A DNA stretch of 64,000 nt, taken from NCBI GenBank assembly GCA_031216915.1, contig CM062289.1, positions 448,408,910 through 448,472,909 on the forward strand, read 5' to 3'. Below the pieces are notes generated by a model. That model made no database searches and was not told the origin of the DNA. It saw only the letters and a program-made list of their open reading frames with translations. Shown here in pieces: positions 1 to 13,100 of the stretch. The translations under genes were made by a program, and so were the position numbers. The stretch is from Pictodentalium vernedei (lineage: Eukaryota; Mollusca; Scaphopoda; Dentaliida; Dentaliidae). Numbering within the stretch: position 1 is the stretch's first letter; every line of letters starts with the position of its first letter.

Positions 1-302
1 ATTGTACTTGATAGGTGCAAACTCTAAATCCCAGAATCATTCATTTACAAAGCACTGTAGAGGTTATGCAAAGTATCGACAAGATGATCATCCGACCTGA
101 TTTCCATGTCCATTCTTCCTTTTGGTTTGCATTGAATTATCATTATCAGAGAGTATTCACTGAAGTCTGAGAATTCCCATTTCTTCAAAAAACAACACAG
201 CCACGTGTGTTTTGCATATATAAGTGTATTTTGGATTTTTTGTTTTCATTCTTTTCAAATTTCCGATTGACACTTTGACAGGTATGTGCAACTAATGCAT
301 TA
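1..302. other. Intronic sequence, nothing recognised
   Basis: AT-rich, with no long open frame, no splice-bounded exon and no repeat that recurs in the window. Confidence 0.4.
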
Positions 303-515
303 TTAACCCTTTACCCAACAAATCGCCCGCATCCGCCCGCGTAATATGCAAATTCAGCACTTGAAAAAATATTATTTTTCAAAAAATTTCGAGCTCATTC
401 CAACGAGGGGTCACATGATATGGTTTTGTTAAAAAGTTTTGAAAAACTTGAAAAAATGATATTTAAAATAATAAATTTTGATATTGTTTGCAAATATTAA
501 TTTAACCCCTTTCCT
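303..515. mobile_element. Decayed TTAA-type foldback MITE
   Basis: Starts TTAACCCTTTACCCAACAAATCG, like the complete copy at 27300-27545, and contains the same GAGGGGTCACATGATATGG block and AAAATAATAAATTTTGAT tail. The right terminus is degraded (TTAACCCCTTTCC instead of GGTAAAGGGTTAA). Confidence 0.6.
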
Positions 516-1030
516 GCAATCCTGAATTCCCCCAATATTAATGGCTCATTGAGCAAATTGATACTCTTCTCTTATCTTGACACCAAGTCACTTTGCAGGT
601 GTCACAGTCTGTTCTTTTTCAAGAACAGTTTTGTACACTTCGGCATGATGATTCTGTATGTGGCAACGTAGTTGGAGGTATTTATGCACTGGGCGACGAC
701 TGACTTAGTGCATAATTGGCATTTCTATCGTCGTTTCTTAAAAAATATTGATAAATGCTACTACGCGTTTTAGCTTGCATTTTGTTGATTAAACAAAATC
801 TATGGTTTTTAATATCTTTTCGGTTCGGTTTCGGTTTCCACTTAAAAAAACGAGTTTCGGTTTTCGTTCAGTTAAACCGACCAGCTCTACACAAGGCAAA
901 TCCTAACAAATTAAATTAACTTCAAAGTTAATATTAAGCACATCAACTGAATATGAAGCCTTTAGGTTGTGGTACCTTCTCATCAGAATAAAACCCAAAG
1001 ATGGGCTTACAGCAATCTACCAGTTAACAG
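516..1030. repeat. Fragments: hAT-like terminus and 3' end of a TTAA MITE
   Basis: Around 823-895 is a CGGTTTCGGTTT-rich, imperfectly repeated end ending ACCGACCAGC, typical of hAT-like non-autonomous termini. The sequence at 955-1033 (AATATGAAGCC, TTGTGGTACC, AATAAA, CTACCAGTTAA) matches the 3' end of the MITE family at 27546-27772. The rest shows nothing recognisable. Confidence 0.45.
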
Positions 1031-1870
1031 GTACAGAATTTGTACTGAAGCTATGATAAATGATTTGATGAATGGATTATTCAGTTAATATATGGATTAC
1101 ATATTTTGTTATTTTCTAGATATTTCAATACAGAGTTAGAAAGCTGAAATCAACTCTGTTTTAAGGAGTTCCACAGAATATTACATTAGTATCAGTAAAA
1201 GTCATTCACATGTTTGTGCACCCTATTTAAAAACTGACCTTTTAGCCCTTTCCCATCCCCCCCGCCCCCCCCCCCCCCCCCATATTACTTTCGATTATCC
1301 AAGACTGCCACATTGATTTTTCTGTGCATGTTGACTGTCGTTGGTACATTTTATTGATATTTTTCAGTTATCACTGTTTGTTGTGTCACAAAAATAGGAA
1401 ACATAAGCGATTAAAGTTGCAACTTCCTGGATCAATTTCAATGGGATCCAGTGCTAAGAAGCGTGAATTTATATACTTGGGGAGTCGGTTTCAATAGTGG
1501 TTTATCTTGTAAAATAACCACCAACAAACTGCAGGTACAGTAGAATTGAAAAGTTGAAAAGTTTGAGTGAAAATTCCAGTTTCCAAAACTACGACATCAT
1601 TGAATTGAACAAAACAAACATGTGCATTTGTGTATACAAGCCATCGAGTGAAAATGTCACTGTTTGGGATGTATTTCTAACTATGAGTGTACATGCTTTG
1701 AATGATGTCCTTATTGGAGAGATTTAGTCAGCTAGTTCAATATTTGTACCGTATTATACCTCTCCTGCTTCTCGTTTTAATTACCAAAAAAATAGAAAAT
1801 ACACCTCTATATTACATTAGTTCAGCAATCAGAACATAGCGGCAACTCCACAACATAAGGTATCCACTAT
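1031..1870. other. Intron sequence with a poly-C tract
   Basis: A C-rich run with a 17-C stretch lies at about 1258-1280. Otherwise AT-rich, with no gene or repeat I can support. Confidence 0.4.
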
Positions 1871-1871
1871 G

Positions 1872-2437
1872 CAGGGTTCCCGCACCTCCTTGATTTCCTT
1901 GAAAGTCCTTGAATCTCAAAACACCATCCCAAGGAACTGGAAACTGTTTGAATATTGAAGGCCATCCTGGAAACTCCTGGAAATGGAGTCGGCTATGCAT
2001 GGACAGTGTGCTATTTCAAAATACTGTACATCTGATGGCCATTCTTTTACCTTTTTACCTAGTAGCAGACAACACTTGTGAAAAAATTACTGTGCATTTG
2101 AACATTTTCATTTTTTTCAAAACATAGGTTGTGACCTCTCATTGGAACGAGCGTGATACGCACGTTCCAATGAGAGTCATAACCTATGTTTCAGAAGCAA
2201 AAAATGAAAATATAAAAAGATTGAACAGTGAATTTCATGGAAAGCGCTGGTCGGTTTTTTCTGTTAGCTTAGGTTATGGGTCGAGTTATATTTTCTGTCT
2301 CTTGGATGCAAGTGGAAAATGTTTCCTGGGAAATCCTTGAATTTTGTCTGTTTCTCTCCTTGAAATTCCTTGAAAAAGCACTAAAAACCTCCTTGAAACT
2401 CCTCGAATTTGCTTAGAGGTTTGATTCAGGAACCCTG
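1872..2437. mobile_element. CAGGGTTCC-ended non-autonomous DNA transposon
   Basis: Ends are CAGGGTTCC and GGAACCCTG, with CCTTGAAATTCCTTG-like subterminal repeats on both sides. CTATG occurs next to both ends (one extra base on the right), which may be a 5-bp target duplication. A foldback insertion lies inside (about 2125-2190). The same family is seen at 26887-27848, 32086-33391 and 55819-56118. Confidence 0.65.
2125..2190. repeat. Near-perfect inverted repeat (hairpin)
   Basis: AACATAGGTTGTGACC... and its complement flank a short spacer around GCGTGATACGC; arms are about 30 bp. The motif CTCATTGGAACGAG also occurs in the TTAA MITEs (for example 33415-33450), so this is probably the core of one. 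Confidence 0.7.
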
Positions 2438-2671
2438 GCTATGTTCAGATATGACACTTGGGGTGGATATAGACATTTAGGTGGATTGCCATGGCTGTGT
2501 TCCTTATAATTCATAGTCCCGACAGTAATAAAAAATAAAATCCTCCCTCCCTCACAGATTTCAAAATAAAAAATTTCCGAGACTCAAAAATTATTATTTT
2601 TTTGTGGGGGGTGGGGAGGGGGGATCATATGTCTTCAATTTATTCATGAAGTACATTTGTTTTATTTTTAG

Positions 2672-2722
2672 CCTGAATCTCAAAAAAGAACAAGACATCC
2701 AAGGTACACATTCAGTGATGAG
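2672..2722 (+). CDS. BAZ1B: BAZ1-like gene, internal exon 1 of the window (17 codons)
   Basis: Preceded by a T-rich tract ending TTTTTAG and followed by GTAAGG. The 51-nt exon keeps phase 0 on both sides and encodes a basic segment beginning PESQKRTRHPR and ending SDE. Its end joins the acidic start of the next exon without a break, giving a serine/acidic stretch N-terminal to the PHD finger. It is short and has no domain of its own, so it is the least certain exon, but phase and charge context fit. Confidence 0.6.
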
Positions 2723-5700
2723 GTAAGGGTATAAAAGTTATGTATATTTTCTAGTTTAAAAACCCATGCCATCATAATTTCATAAATATGGCTTCCCATG
2801 TTATAGCTATTGATGCATAAATATTATTGAATTTGTGAAGAGAATATCTTATGCAATTTTGTGTCAATGGCCAAGACTTTTTGGGTGCTGGAAATAATCA
2901 AAATAGTGCCAAAAGTGTGAGAGAGTAGGGATCTGTGAATCACACATTTTTTTTTTCAATTCGAATCTTGAATCGAATCGTGTCTCTGATATCGATATCA
3001 AAGCAAATCTTTAATCGAATTTTAATAGACAAGTTATTTCAATTTCATATTGCATCAATCGGAAGTTACAGTACGCTGTGATGACCCTTACAAGACAGAC
3101 TGACACCTCAAACAGCAATAAATAAATATTCTCTGTAGCACTGTTGCTGAAACAGCTGGGCCTATTATCCATAGTTTTAGTTTTTGAAGGCTAAACTTGT
3201 TGCTATTTATGTTAAGAAGTTTTCGTAAATATTTGTATGACCCAAAACCCAGAAACCATTTTCAGATGTTATTCAAGAGTGATCTTGCGAAATACTTGGT
3301 TATTTTGGCCTGAATGCAAGAAAGTTTGGTCAGGTTACAAGATAACAACACTCAAACCATTTTGAAATAATATTTACTCAGCATTAGTTTGAAAATCAGT
3401 TTGTAAAAGAAAGAAAAGTATCAAATCCATCAATTTTTTACGCTCCCCCCAAAAATGTCAGGGGAACATATAGTCGCTGCTTTGTCCATCTGTCTATCCA
3501 TCCAATACAAATGGTTTTAGAATGATAACTCACCCATGAAATGAAGATCAAGTTCGATTTTCACCATTATGGCGTTTACCTTTTCCAGAGTTATTATGCC
3601 CCTTGAAAAGTCGCAAAATAGTAAAATCAGTGGTTTCCGGATGATAACACTAGTTCGCTTTGAGATATGACCTATAATTTTGCCACATTACTACATTCCA
3701 TGTGATGCATGTCAAGTTCAATTTTAATGTACGACCTTATAATTTTGAAACATTACTACCTACCATGAAATGTAGATGAAGTTCGATTTTCACCATTATA
3801 GCATTTACCATTCTAGAGTTATGCCCCTTGAAATGTTGTGGTACCTGCTCTTAAATAGGCCTCTCATTCCTTAAATACCACTGATACCAGGCCTGAAAAT
3901 AAGCAGTCTGACATTTGCAAAATGAGGTCCCCAGAGGGTGAATTTGATGATGCTATCCGATACAGTGGGCCAATTTATCCCCTAGGTACCTCTTTCTGTT
4001 TAGTTTTGAGACCCTGATTTAGATTGAGGTTCACAAAGGATAAATTTAGTGATGCTACCCTGCTGTGCAGGGTAGCATCACTAAATTCACCCTCTGGGGA
4101 CCTCGTTTTTCAGATGACAGTCTGCTTATTTTCTGGCTTGATTGATAAGATAGTATTTCATTTAATTATGTAACTTTACTCAGGAAGTAATGACCTGTTC
4201 TATGTCCTTGGGCAAGATACTTTACCCTTAAAGGCCTATTTCTGACTTTTATGACCTCAGAACAGGTGCTCGTAACATGCTACCATGAATAGGTTCTGCT
4301 GACAAAAGACAAATTAACAGGGTAGTGGTTTCTAGACATGTTTTGGCTGCCTTAACAGGCTGCCAAGACTTGACTAGAAATCACTGCTAAGCCGCTGGAT
4401 GTATAGAGGCAGTGGTATGTTGTGATTTCAGGTCACTTGTCCAGGCCCTTAAGGGTTATTTATTTATTTATTAGGGTTTAACGATATTTTAACAGCCAGG
4501 GTCATATGTCGGTGAAAGTTTTACAGGTGGAGGAACCCGGAATACCGAGAAATGACGAGTAGCTGTCAGCTCTCCAACATCGTAACTCTGAACTCTGTAC
4601 CGTGGCAGAGGCAGGGTTAGATTGGTTGAAGACATGAGCACCAGCGACGAGCAGTATGCCTTAGTACACAGCGTCATCGTGCTCACATGTAGGCAATCAG
4701 GGTTAAATGCCTTACCCAAGGACACAACGCAGGTGTGCGAATCGGTCGCAGAAATCATCACCCATCCAACTACTAACCACGCTCGACATTGCTTAACTTC
4801 AGTCATCTGATGAAAACCGGTTACCGCAATACGACTGAACCCCCACCTGCCCCCCCCCCCCTGCCCCTTCTTCTCCCCCCCCTCCCTGTAGGGGTATGCT
4901 GGAGCTGTGTACTAAGGCGTACTACATATCGATGGTGCACTTGCTTTCAACTGTTGCTACCTCGGCTTGTGCTGGGAAAGTAAGTTGGAGAGTATGATAG
5001 TTGATTGCCACTGATCAGTGGTTCTTCTCTCTGAGTACTCGGGCTTCCTCACCCATGAAAATGTCCACCACGATGTGACCCTGGTTGTTGAAAGTGTTTT
5101 TAAACCCCACTAAACAAAGTACAGGATCCACCACACCCACAATTCCATGATAACAAATTTTCCAGCTGCAGATCCATTCTATCCTCAAATTGTTGAGAGT
5201 ACGAAAAATAGGTCTTATATGTTCATGAAGTTGTGCAAGCTTGGTAACCTCTTGCAATTTTTGCAGGCCTGCATCTGTATCACCTTTGAATTATGGTTAT
5301 AATCGAATGAGTTGCTGTATACTGGAATCACCTTGTCCATCTGTCTGTCCGTCTGTGCATAGACATAATTTTGTTAGGAGATTTTCTGAGACGTTTATGG
5401 ACCAATCTGCTCGAAACTTGGTATGAGTGTTCACTGCCATCGTAACCTGTGCACCTGCGATTGCAGCTCCAGTTGGAGTATTTTTACCAGAATTATGCAC
5501 CTTTTTGACTTGAAAAAGCAGGCCAAGAATTTTTTCCAGAGATTTTCTCAGATGTTTATGAATCGATTTCTTTGAAATTTGGTATGAATGTTCATTACCA
5601 TGGGATACAGTGCACCTGTGATTATAGTTTTCATCAGACTTTTTTTTGCCAGTTATGCCCCTTTTTGTCTTAGAATGCCTAAAATGCCTGAATTTTGTCC

Positions 5701-7094
5701 GGAGACTTTCTCCGATGTTTATGGGTCGATTTCTTTGAAACTTGGTATGGATGTATATTACCATGGGATCCTGTACACCTGTGATTATAGTTTTGATTGG
5801 ACTTTTTTGCCAGAGTTATACCCCTTTTCGACTTAGAATGCCACAATTGCCGAGAATTTTGTCCGGAGCTTTTCTCATATGATTATGGGTCGACTTCTTT
5901 GAAACTTGGTATGGATGTTCACTACCATGGGAACCTGGACACTTCCAGTTTAGGTTCGATCAGACTTTTCTTGTCATGAGTTATGCCTCTTTTCTTCTTA
6001 GAATGTCTGAATTTTGTCCAGAGATTTTCTCAGATGTTTATGGGTCGATTCCTTTGAAGTTTGGTAAGGATGTTCACTACCATGGGAACCTGTGCACCTG
6101 CGATTATAGTTTTGATCAGACTTTTTTTTGGCTGAATTGTGCCCTTTTTCGTCATAGAATAATCAGTGTGGTGGTGGGTGTGGCCAGGCCCATCTGGGAT
6201 AGTCGCGCCTCTAGTTCAGAACTGTTTTAGTGAAAACAATAATTGACAGTATTTTTAAACTTTTACAGGATGAAGATGAGGAAGAGGAAATAGAACATGA
6301 TGAACAGTGTTGGGAATGTGAGGGAGCCGAAGGAGATTTAATTCTTTGTGGAAAATGTCCGTCAGCATATCATATCGAATGTCACAATCCACCGCTCAAG
6401 TATTCTCCAAGGTATGTATAAATTTTATTTTATTCACTTCTTGATTGGGTCCTTCTACAAAGTTGAATCCATGGAAACTATGATATGGTCTTTTTGGGGT
6501 CTGTGGATTGAGTGGTATGAACAAAATCAAATAACTGGTAGAATGCTGAATTATTATACCCCACTCTCAAAGAGATTGGGGTATACTGGGTTGCTTCTGT
6601 CAATCCATCCATCCATTTGTCAATCCTCCCATCCATCTGTCCATCTATCCATCAGTCCATCCATCTGTCCATACATCCATGCATTCGGGCAGACATTCAG
6701 TACATAAAGCAGTAGGAGGTGTGGCCTAACACAAAGGATTTCCATTGTCGAAGTACCGGGTGTTGTTTCTTGAAATGGTTGGGTTGGGTTTGTAACAAAG
6801 AAAAACCACTTAAGGGTCAATCTTAAGGGCATCTATCTGGACATCCATCTGTTCGTACATTTCAAAAATGGCAACAAAACCATATGTGACTGCTCATTGA
6901 AATGAGTTTGTCGAGGTCGTTCCAGTGAGGGGTGTTGAAATTTTTAGAAAAATTTTGAAAAACAATAATTAAAATAATAAATTTTGATATCCTGTGCATT
7001 AGGTAAAGGGTTAGGTCTGCTCCTTTTATTAGCTCACTTGGCCTAAAAGGTCATGTGAGCTTTAATCATCACTTGGCGTCCGTTGTCTGGCATC

Positions 7095-7125
<31 letters not shown>

Positions 7126-10100
7126 TGTAACCGCTGAGCCTGTGTGAACCAAACTTGGCAGGAATGGTCTATGGGAGGTCCTCTACAAACGATCCTCATT
7201 TTGTTCCCATTGGATAAAAAACACTGCTTCCAGAGGCATTCTTTGATTCTGGTTGGTGGATTTTCAAAAATCTTCTCCTCTGAAACTGCCAGGCCAAATG
7301 TTTTGAAACTTCATATAAATGATGACTGGGACCCCCGTCTACCAACGATGCTCATTTAATGTTGATCGGGTTGTAAATATAGCCACAATTACAGCTTATA
7401 GTTACTATAGAAACCCTATGGGAAATCACATTTTCCTCTTCTTCTCTGGAAAAACCGAGGCGATGTGAAAACAAACCTGGCAGGGATAGTCTATGGGAGA
7501 TCCTCTACAAACGATCCTCATTTTTGTTCCTGTGGGTTGAAAAACATGCCCGCCAGAGGAATTCTTTGATTCTGATTTGTGGATTTTCAAAAATCTTCTC
7601 TGAAACTGCCAGGCCAAATGTTTTGATACTTCACATAAATGATGACTGGGACCCCCTCTACCAACGATCCTCATTTAATGTTAATTGGGTTGTAAACATG
7701 GCCACAATTGTGGCTTATAGTTACTATAGAAACCCTATGGGTAATCACATTTTCATCTTCTTCTCCGGAACTACTGAGCCGACGTGAACCAAACCTAGCA
7801 GGGATGGTCTATGGGAGGTCCTCTACAAACGATCCTCATTTTGTTCCTGTGGGTTGAAAAACATGGCCACCAGAGGCATTCTTTGATTCTGATAGGTCTA
7901 TTTTCAAAAATCTTCTTCTCTGAAACTACCAGGCCAAGTGTTTTGATACTTCACATAAGTGATGACTGGGACCCTCTCTACTAACGATCCTCATTCAGGC
8001 CTGCTATTTTCAGAATTGTGCGTAACCCATTTGTCGTTCACCTGGTCTGAGCTTTGGCAACTTTATCATTCGTTCCTCTGTACTCGATTCAGGTAACCCA
8101 ATAGGTAACCTAAATATATATGAATCGCAGCTATGGTGATACATGAACTGATGTCTCAAAGCCAGGTTCTTGCTTCTATGGGCAATATCCTGATGAATAG
8201 AGATGAGCCCTTAGGAACAAGAATGATGCTGTGCTGCAGCAATTCAGATACAAATTAGTTGCAATTATAGCCTAATCTTGGCATGTGCTAGTATGCTGCA
8301 GAAGAGTATGACATCCTTAACCACTATTTGCGGCAGAGACATCAAATTATTGCCATTTCCTGATTTTGTACCTGTGCTACATCTTAAGATGATCAATAAT
8401 TTGCAATGATGTTGAGCGTCAACCAATTATCAGCATAGGTGTTTGCATCTGTCTGAAGTACAGCTGCTCATTTGGCCAATAATTGGCCAACAGAGCAGCT
8501 ATAGTTCAGGCAGATACAAATACCTGTGCAGCTGATGATTGGTTGATGATTAACATCATTCCACCATTCATTCGTACTAGATCATTCAGCTTGGCAAATT
8601 TTTGCGTGACCCGGTAACAATTTCGCGCAACCCGTTTTTCGTTTGGGTGTTTTGCATTTTAGGTAACCTCTGCGCAACCCAAACGGCCGTTCGCCTCAAA
8701 TCGACAGGCCTGTCATTTAATGTCGATTGGGTTGTAAACATGGCCACAATTGCGGCTTATAGTTACTATAGAAACCCTATGGGAAATCACATTTCATTTT
8801 CTTCTCTGGAACTACTGAGCCGACGTGAGCCAAACTTCGTAGGAATGGTTTGTGAGAGGATGGAAATATGTGGCCACCAGAGACTATATTCTTATGCTTA
8901 ACCCAATGACTCTCCTGTCTGCATGAAGATCAGTACTGTCAGCAAAATACTTGTATTTTTATACTGTACCAATGACCCAGACATAGCTGGTGCTAACTCT
9001 TAAAATATAGGGCCAAACACAAATTTTGCCCCCCAATTCCCCAAATTTGCATCTAAAACCAAAGAAAACATGTCCTGAATGGCCCTCCACACTTCACCTC
9101 TACTGCACATGCGCAGTGTCAAGGACGTTCCGAAATTGGCGCCATTAATCATTCTAAGTTTGGCCCTTCATCAGTTAACATCTGACTGATCTTTGTGCTT
9201 GTAAATCTCAGTTTAAATGATGCCAGACACATAAATATTAGTGAAATGGTGATTCTAAGGAGGATAGAGAAGGAGGAGAGGAAAAATGTGTGACAGAATA
9301 CTATCAGGGCTGTAACTTAAAAAATTTTTAATGAAATTATGTTAAGTTACCTATTTTCGAGGCAGCAGCCATTTTGTTGTCATTCTTGTTATTTAGTTAC
9401 ACTGATATTTTTATACTGTACCAATGACCCAGACTTAGCTGGTGCTAACTCTTAACAAAACCAGGGCCAAACACAAATTTTGCCCCCCAATCCCCAAAAT
9501 TTGCATCCAAAACCAAAAGAAATCATGTCCTATAGGACCTCCATACTACGCCCCCACTGCCCATGCGCATTGTCAAGGACGTCCCGAAATTGGCGCCAAT
9601 TATCATTCTCTGTTTGGCCCTTCATCAGTCAACATCTCACTGATCTTTGTGCTTGTAAATCTCAGTTTAAAGGATGCCAGACACGTAATTTTTGGAGAAA
9701 TGGTGATTCTAAGGAGGATATAGAAGGAGAGGAAAAAGGAGTGACAAAAAATAATCAGGGCTGTACTTAAAATTTTTTATGAAGTTATGTTAAGTTGCCT
9801 ATTTTCGAGGCATGGGCCTCTTGTTGTCATTCTTGCTAAATTGTTGCACTGCTTATTCAGTGTTTCCTCTCCCCTGGTCTTCTAAGTCCCCCCTTGCAAT
9901 TCTCCCATGCTTTTGGCATATTTTTGAGAAAGTTCATTTCTAAAATTTTCTTGGGAGAGTTGCTTGGTTACAGAATGTTTTCTGTTATTTTCCCCATAGT
10001 TACGTTTTCACCCATGGGTGTATAAACTTTGTGTTCTGCATCTTCCATCTGATGTTCTGCAGATTCTCCCCTGGGAGTCTTTGTCTTGCATCAGATAGAG

Positions 10101-13100
10101 TGTAATTTGGATGACTGATTTCGGGCCAGTTTTTTCAGTGCCTGGAGTCATGTTTTCTGGTGTTTTACACTGTTTGTTTACATTGGCAACAGCCTTTTTT
10201 CAGGGGGGCTGTTTGCCTTTGGTGTAGTTTATCTCACTATAAGATACATTTATATTATCCGTAAGTGTCTCATTAATTATTTAATATAAATTTAAAATTT
10301 TTGACCACACTTTGCCATCGGATCCATCGGGGCGCTATGTTACTTTTCAGAAACTTGAGCTTCGCTGAAAAAATATTTTTTCAAAATTATTTTGATTTGC
10401 AATTGTTTTTTCATTATTAATGGATCATGTTTTTATGTATCTTTGTGTCAGGGGTTTGTGCGAGTAACTAGGACTTGTTGTTGACTTTTCACAATGAAAG
10501 GATATTGTTCAAATTGTAATGGGAAGAAATCTTCCTCTGACTTTCATGATCATTGTATTAATTGTAGTCAGTGTTCTCGCACTAATCCCTGTTCTATATG
10601 TCAATATTGGGATGACAAACATTGGAAACGTGTGTCACGGTATGTTGTTACTGGAGAAAGGGCTATGCCGGCTCTTTCTCCACAAGGTCACTCTACTCTC
10701 TCAGTTTCTATTTCAGAGGAACAAGAACAGGGTGATGTTTCCATGTTATCTTCTGCAACTGCGCTTCCGTCGTCACAAATGAATTCAGAGCTAGCGGCAA
10801 AAGTGCTCATGGAGATTAAACAAATGTCGTCCGCTAGCTCGCCCGGTGTAGCGTCCATTCACCGAATGGTTCGGCAGCCGGGTTCATCCGATGCGGTCCA
10901 GGAGGAAATGTTGGGTGATGCGAGCACTATAAACATTCAATGTGCACACCCAGTGACGGCGGATAGTAAGCGAGATCGGAGGAAGCCTTTGAGTCCGGTT
11001 CCTAGCTCGTCCAGGTCCAGCCGGGCCGCGAGCGAGAGAGGCCTCTCTCTCGTACAACAACATCTGGGACCAGATGTTGTGGTACAAAATGTGTCGCAAG
11101 CGGAGCATACGTCCGTCGCTCGGGACGCTCCGTTGTATAGGCAGTCCGCGGAGACTGCTAAGGCTTCTCGTCAGCGCACATGACCGCACCTTGGCTGCAT
11201 GACCGCCGATATCTTACCAGCTTCGCCAATCAAGGATTCTTCGGCGACCAGGTCACACCATCCGGCAGCCAGGGACACGAGGCCGATGGACTCCGGACGT
11301 TCGCATAGAAAAAGTATGCGGGAGCCATCTGATGCGGAGCTGCCCTCGGCGAAGCAGCGGAAGACTGCGCCTCCGCAGGTCTCGATGCCGGACATTCTTG
11401 TGCAGATAGCACAGCTTATCGCAGCATCCCAGCAGCCGACAGAAACGGTGTCGGATCGGGAATTATCCGACGGCGCTGGGTCGGTACGCTCCGCCGAAGC
11501 ATCGGGGGCGGACGACCGGGAGCATCATGAGGTCCAACCGGATGGTGAAAGGGATACAGATGATTTGGAGCTATCCCTTTCGGAACAACATAAAGCTGCC
11601 GTGGACTTCATCCGGCACTTTCTCCCTCAAGTTGTTCCGTCGGGCCAGACTGCTGCGGTTCCGGACAAGAGGATTATAGCGTCATTGGACTCTGACTTTT
11701 TTGAGCGGTTTAGGGACATCGCTCCCGAGTTTCCGTCGCAGTCCAATAATGTTGCAAGAACATTTGAATTATTGAACGACGCTATATTTAAACTTGCTTC
11801 CAAGACGGGGAAAGCAGGTTTCTTGTCCGCCAATACTCTCAACCTGCCTTTCATTAATGCAAGGAATAAATTCGACACGGCAGGACAGGGTATTCCGACA
11901 GTTCCTCTGCGTATGGACGACGAGGCGGAAGACTTAGAGCTATCTTTACCGTCGTCGGCTTCTATTCCAACCGCGGTGTTGGAAACAGCTATTTCGTCTA
12001 ACAGAGCCAATTTAGATGCCTTATCTTACCCAGATCACCTTACTAAGGCATTATCACTGCGCCTTCAAGGGAAAGAATTTCAGGATATACAATCCTCTTT
12101 AAGACTTCTTTCAAGGGCAGTAGCTTATTCCACGTGTAACTCCGCCCTTTCAGTGGCAAACCTGGAGTTGGTTAGACGTGACGCAGCCCTAGCTACATCC
12201 ACACTCGTGGATACTAAGGTGAAGAACTCTCTTAGAGTCGCTTCGGTCTCCGGAGAACTTCTCTTTGACGGCAAGCTTTCTGCTATTTATGATAAAATTA
12301 CAAAGAAAGCTTCGGATTCTCTGTTGTTCAAATCTGCTTCTAAGAAGTCGGATACGGCAGACAAGAATAAGACAGGCACTTCTGGGTCTAATGCGCCCAA
12401 GAGAGGTTCCTATAGAGGTTCCGGTGCGTCCTCTTGGTCTTATTCGAGAGACCGTCAGGGTAGCGACTCTCGTTCGGGACGTCCTTCGGGCCGGGACAAC
12501 CGGTCGGACGCCCCGAGGTCGACGGGACGAGGTGCGGGTCGTGGAGGACATGGTTTCTCCTACCGCAGGCCTCGCAGGTCCAGGAGGTGATGGCTTAAAC
12601 CTCTATCGCGTACCGGTTGGCGGAAGGTTGTCAAGCTTTTCACAAGAATGGGCGTCGATTATGGACGACCCTTGGGTGAGAGGAGTGACTTCGGAAGGTC
12701 TAAAGATATCCTTCAAACGAAAGCCTCCATTAACTCGAAGTCCAAAGTGGACTCAACTTCCGTCAAATCCGCAGAAAAGAGACGCTCTATTATCAGAGGT
12801 GCAGTCTCTTTTAATGAAGAACGCGGTAGAGGTCGTAGAAAACCAGGAGACTCCGGGATTCTACAGCCATCTGTTTCTGGTTCCGAAACCAGACGGCTCG
12901 TTCCGTCCAGTCATAGATTTGAGCTGGATAAACAAGCTGATCGTCGCTCCTAAATTTTATATGGAGACGATTCGGTCGGTCAGAGCGAGTATTCGGGTGA
13001 ACGATTATGCATCAAGCATAGATCTCAAAGATGCGTACTTTCACGTCATGGTACATCCGACATTCAGAAAGTATCTACGCTTCGCAGTCCTAGGATTGGT

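Noticed and set aside
1..2671. Further upstream exons of the BAZ1-like gene
   Set aside because: No splice-bounded open segment with recognisable WAC, DDT, WAKZ or PHD sequence was found; they probably lie outside the window.
7426..7787. Short open frames in the 320-bp repeat as genes
   Set aside because: The frames recur with the repeat period and on both strands; they are products of the repeat.
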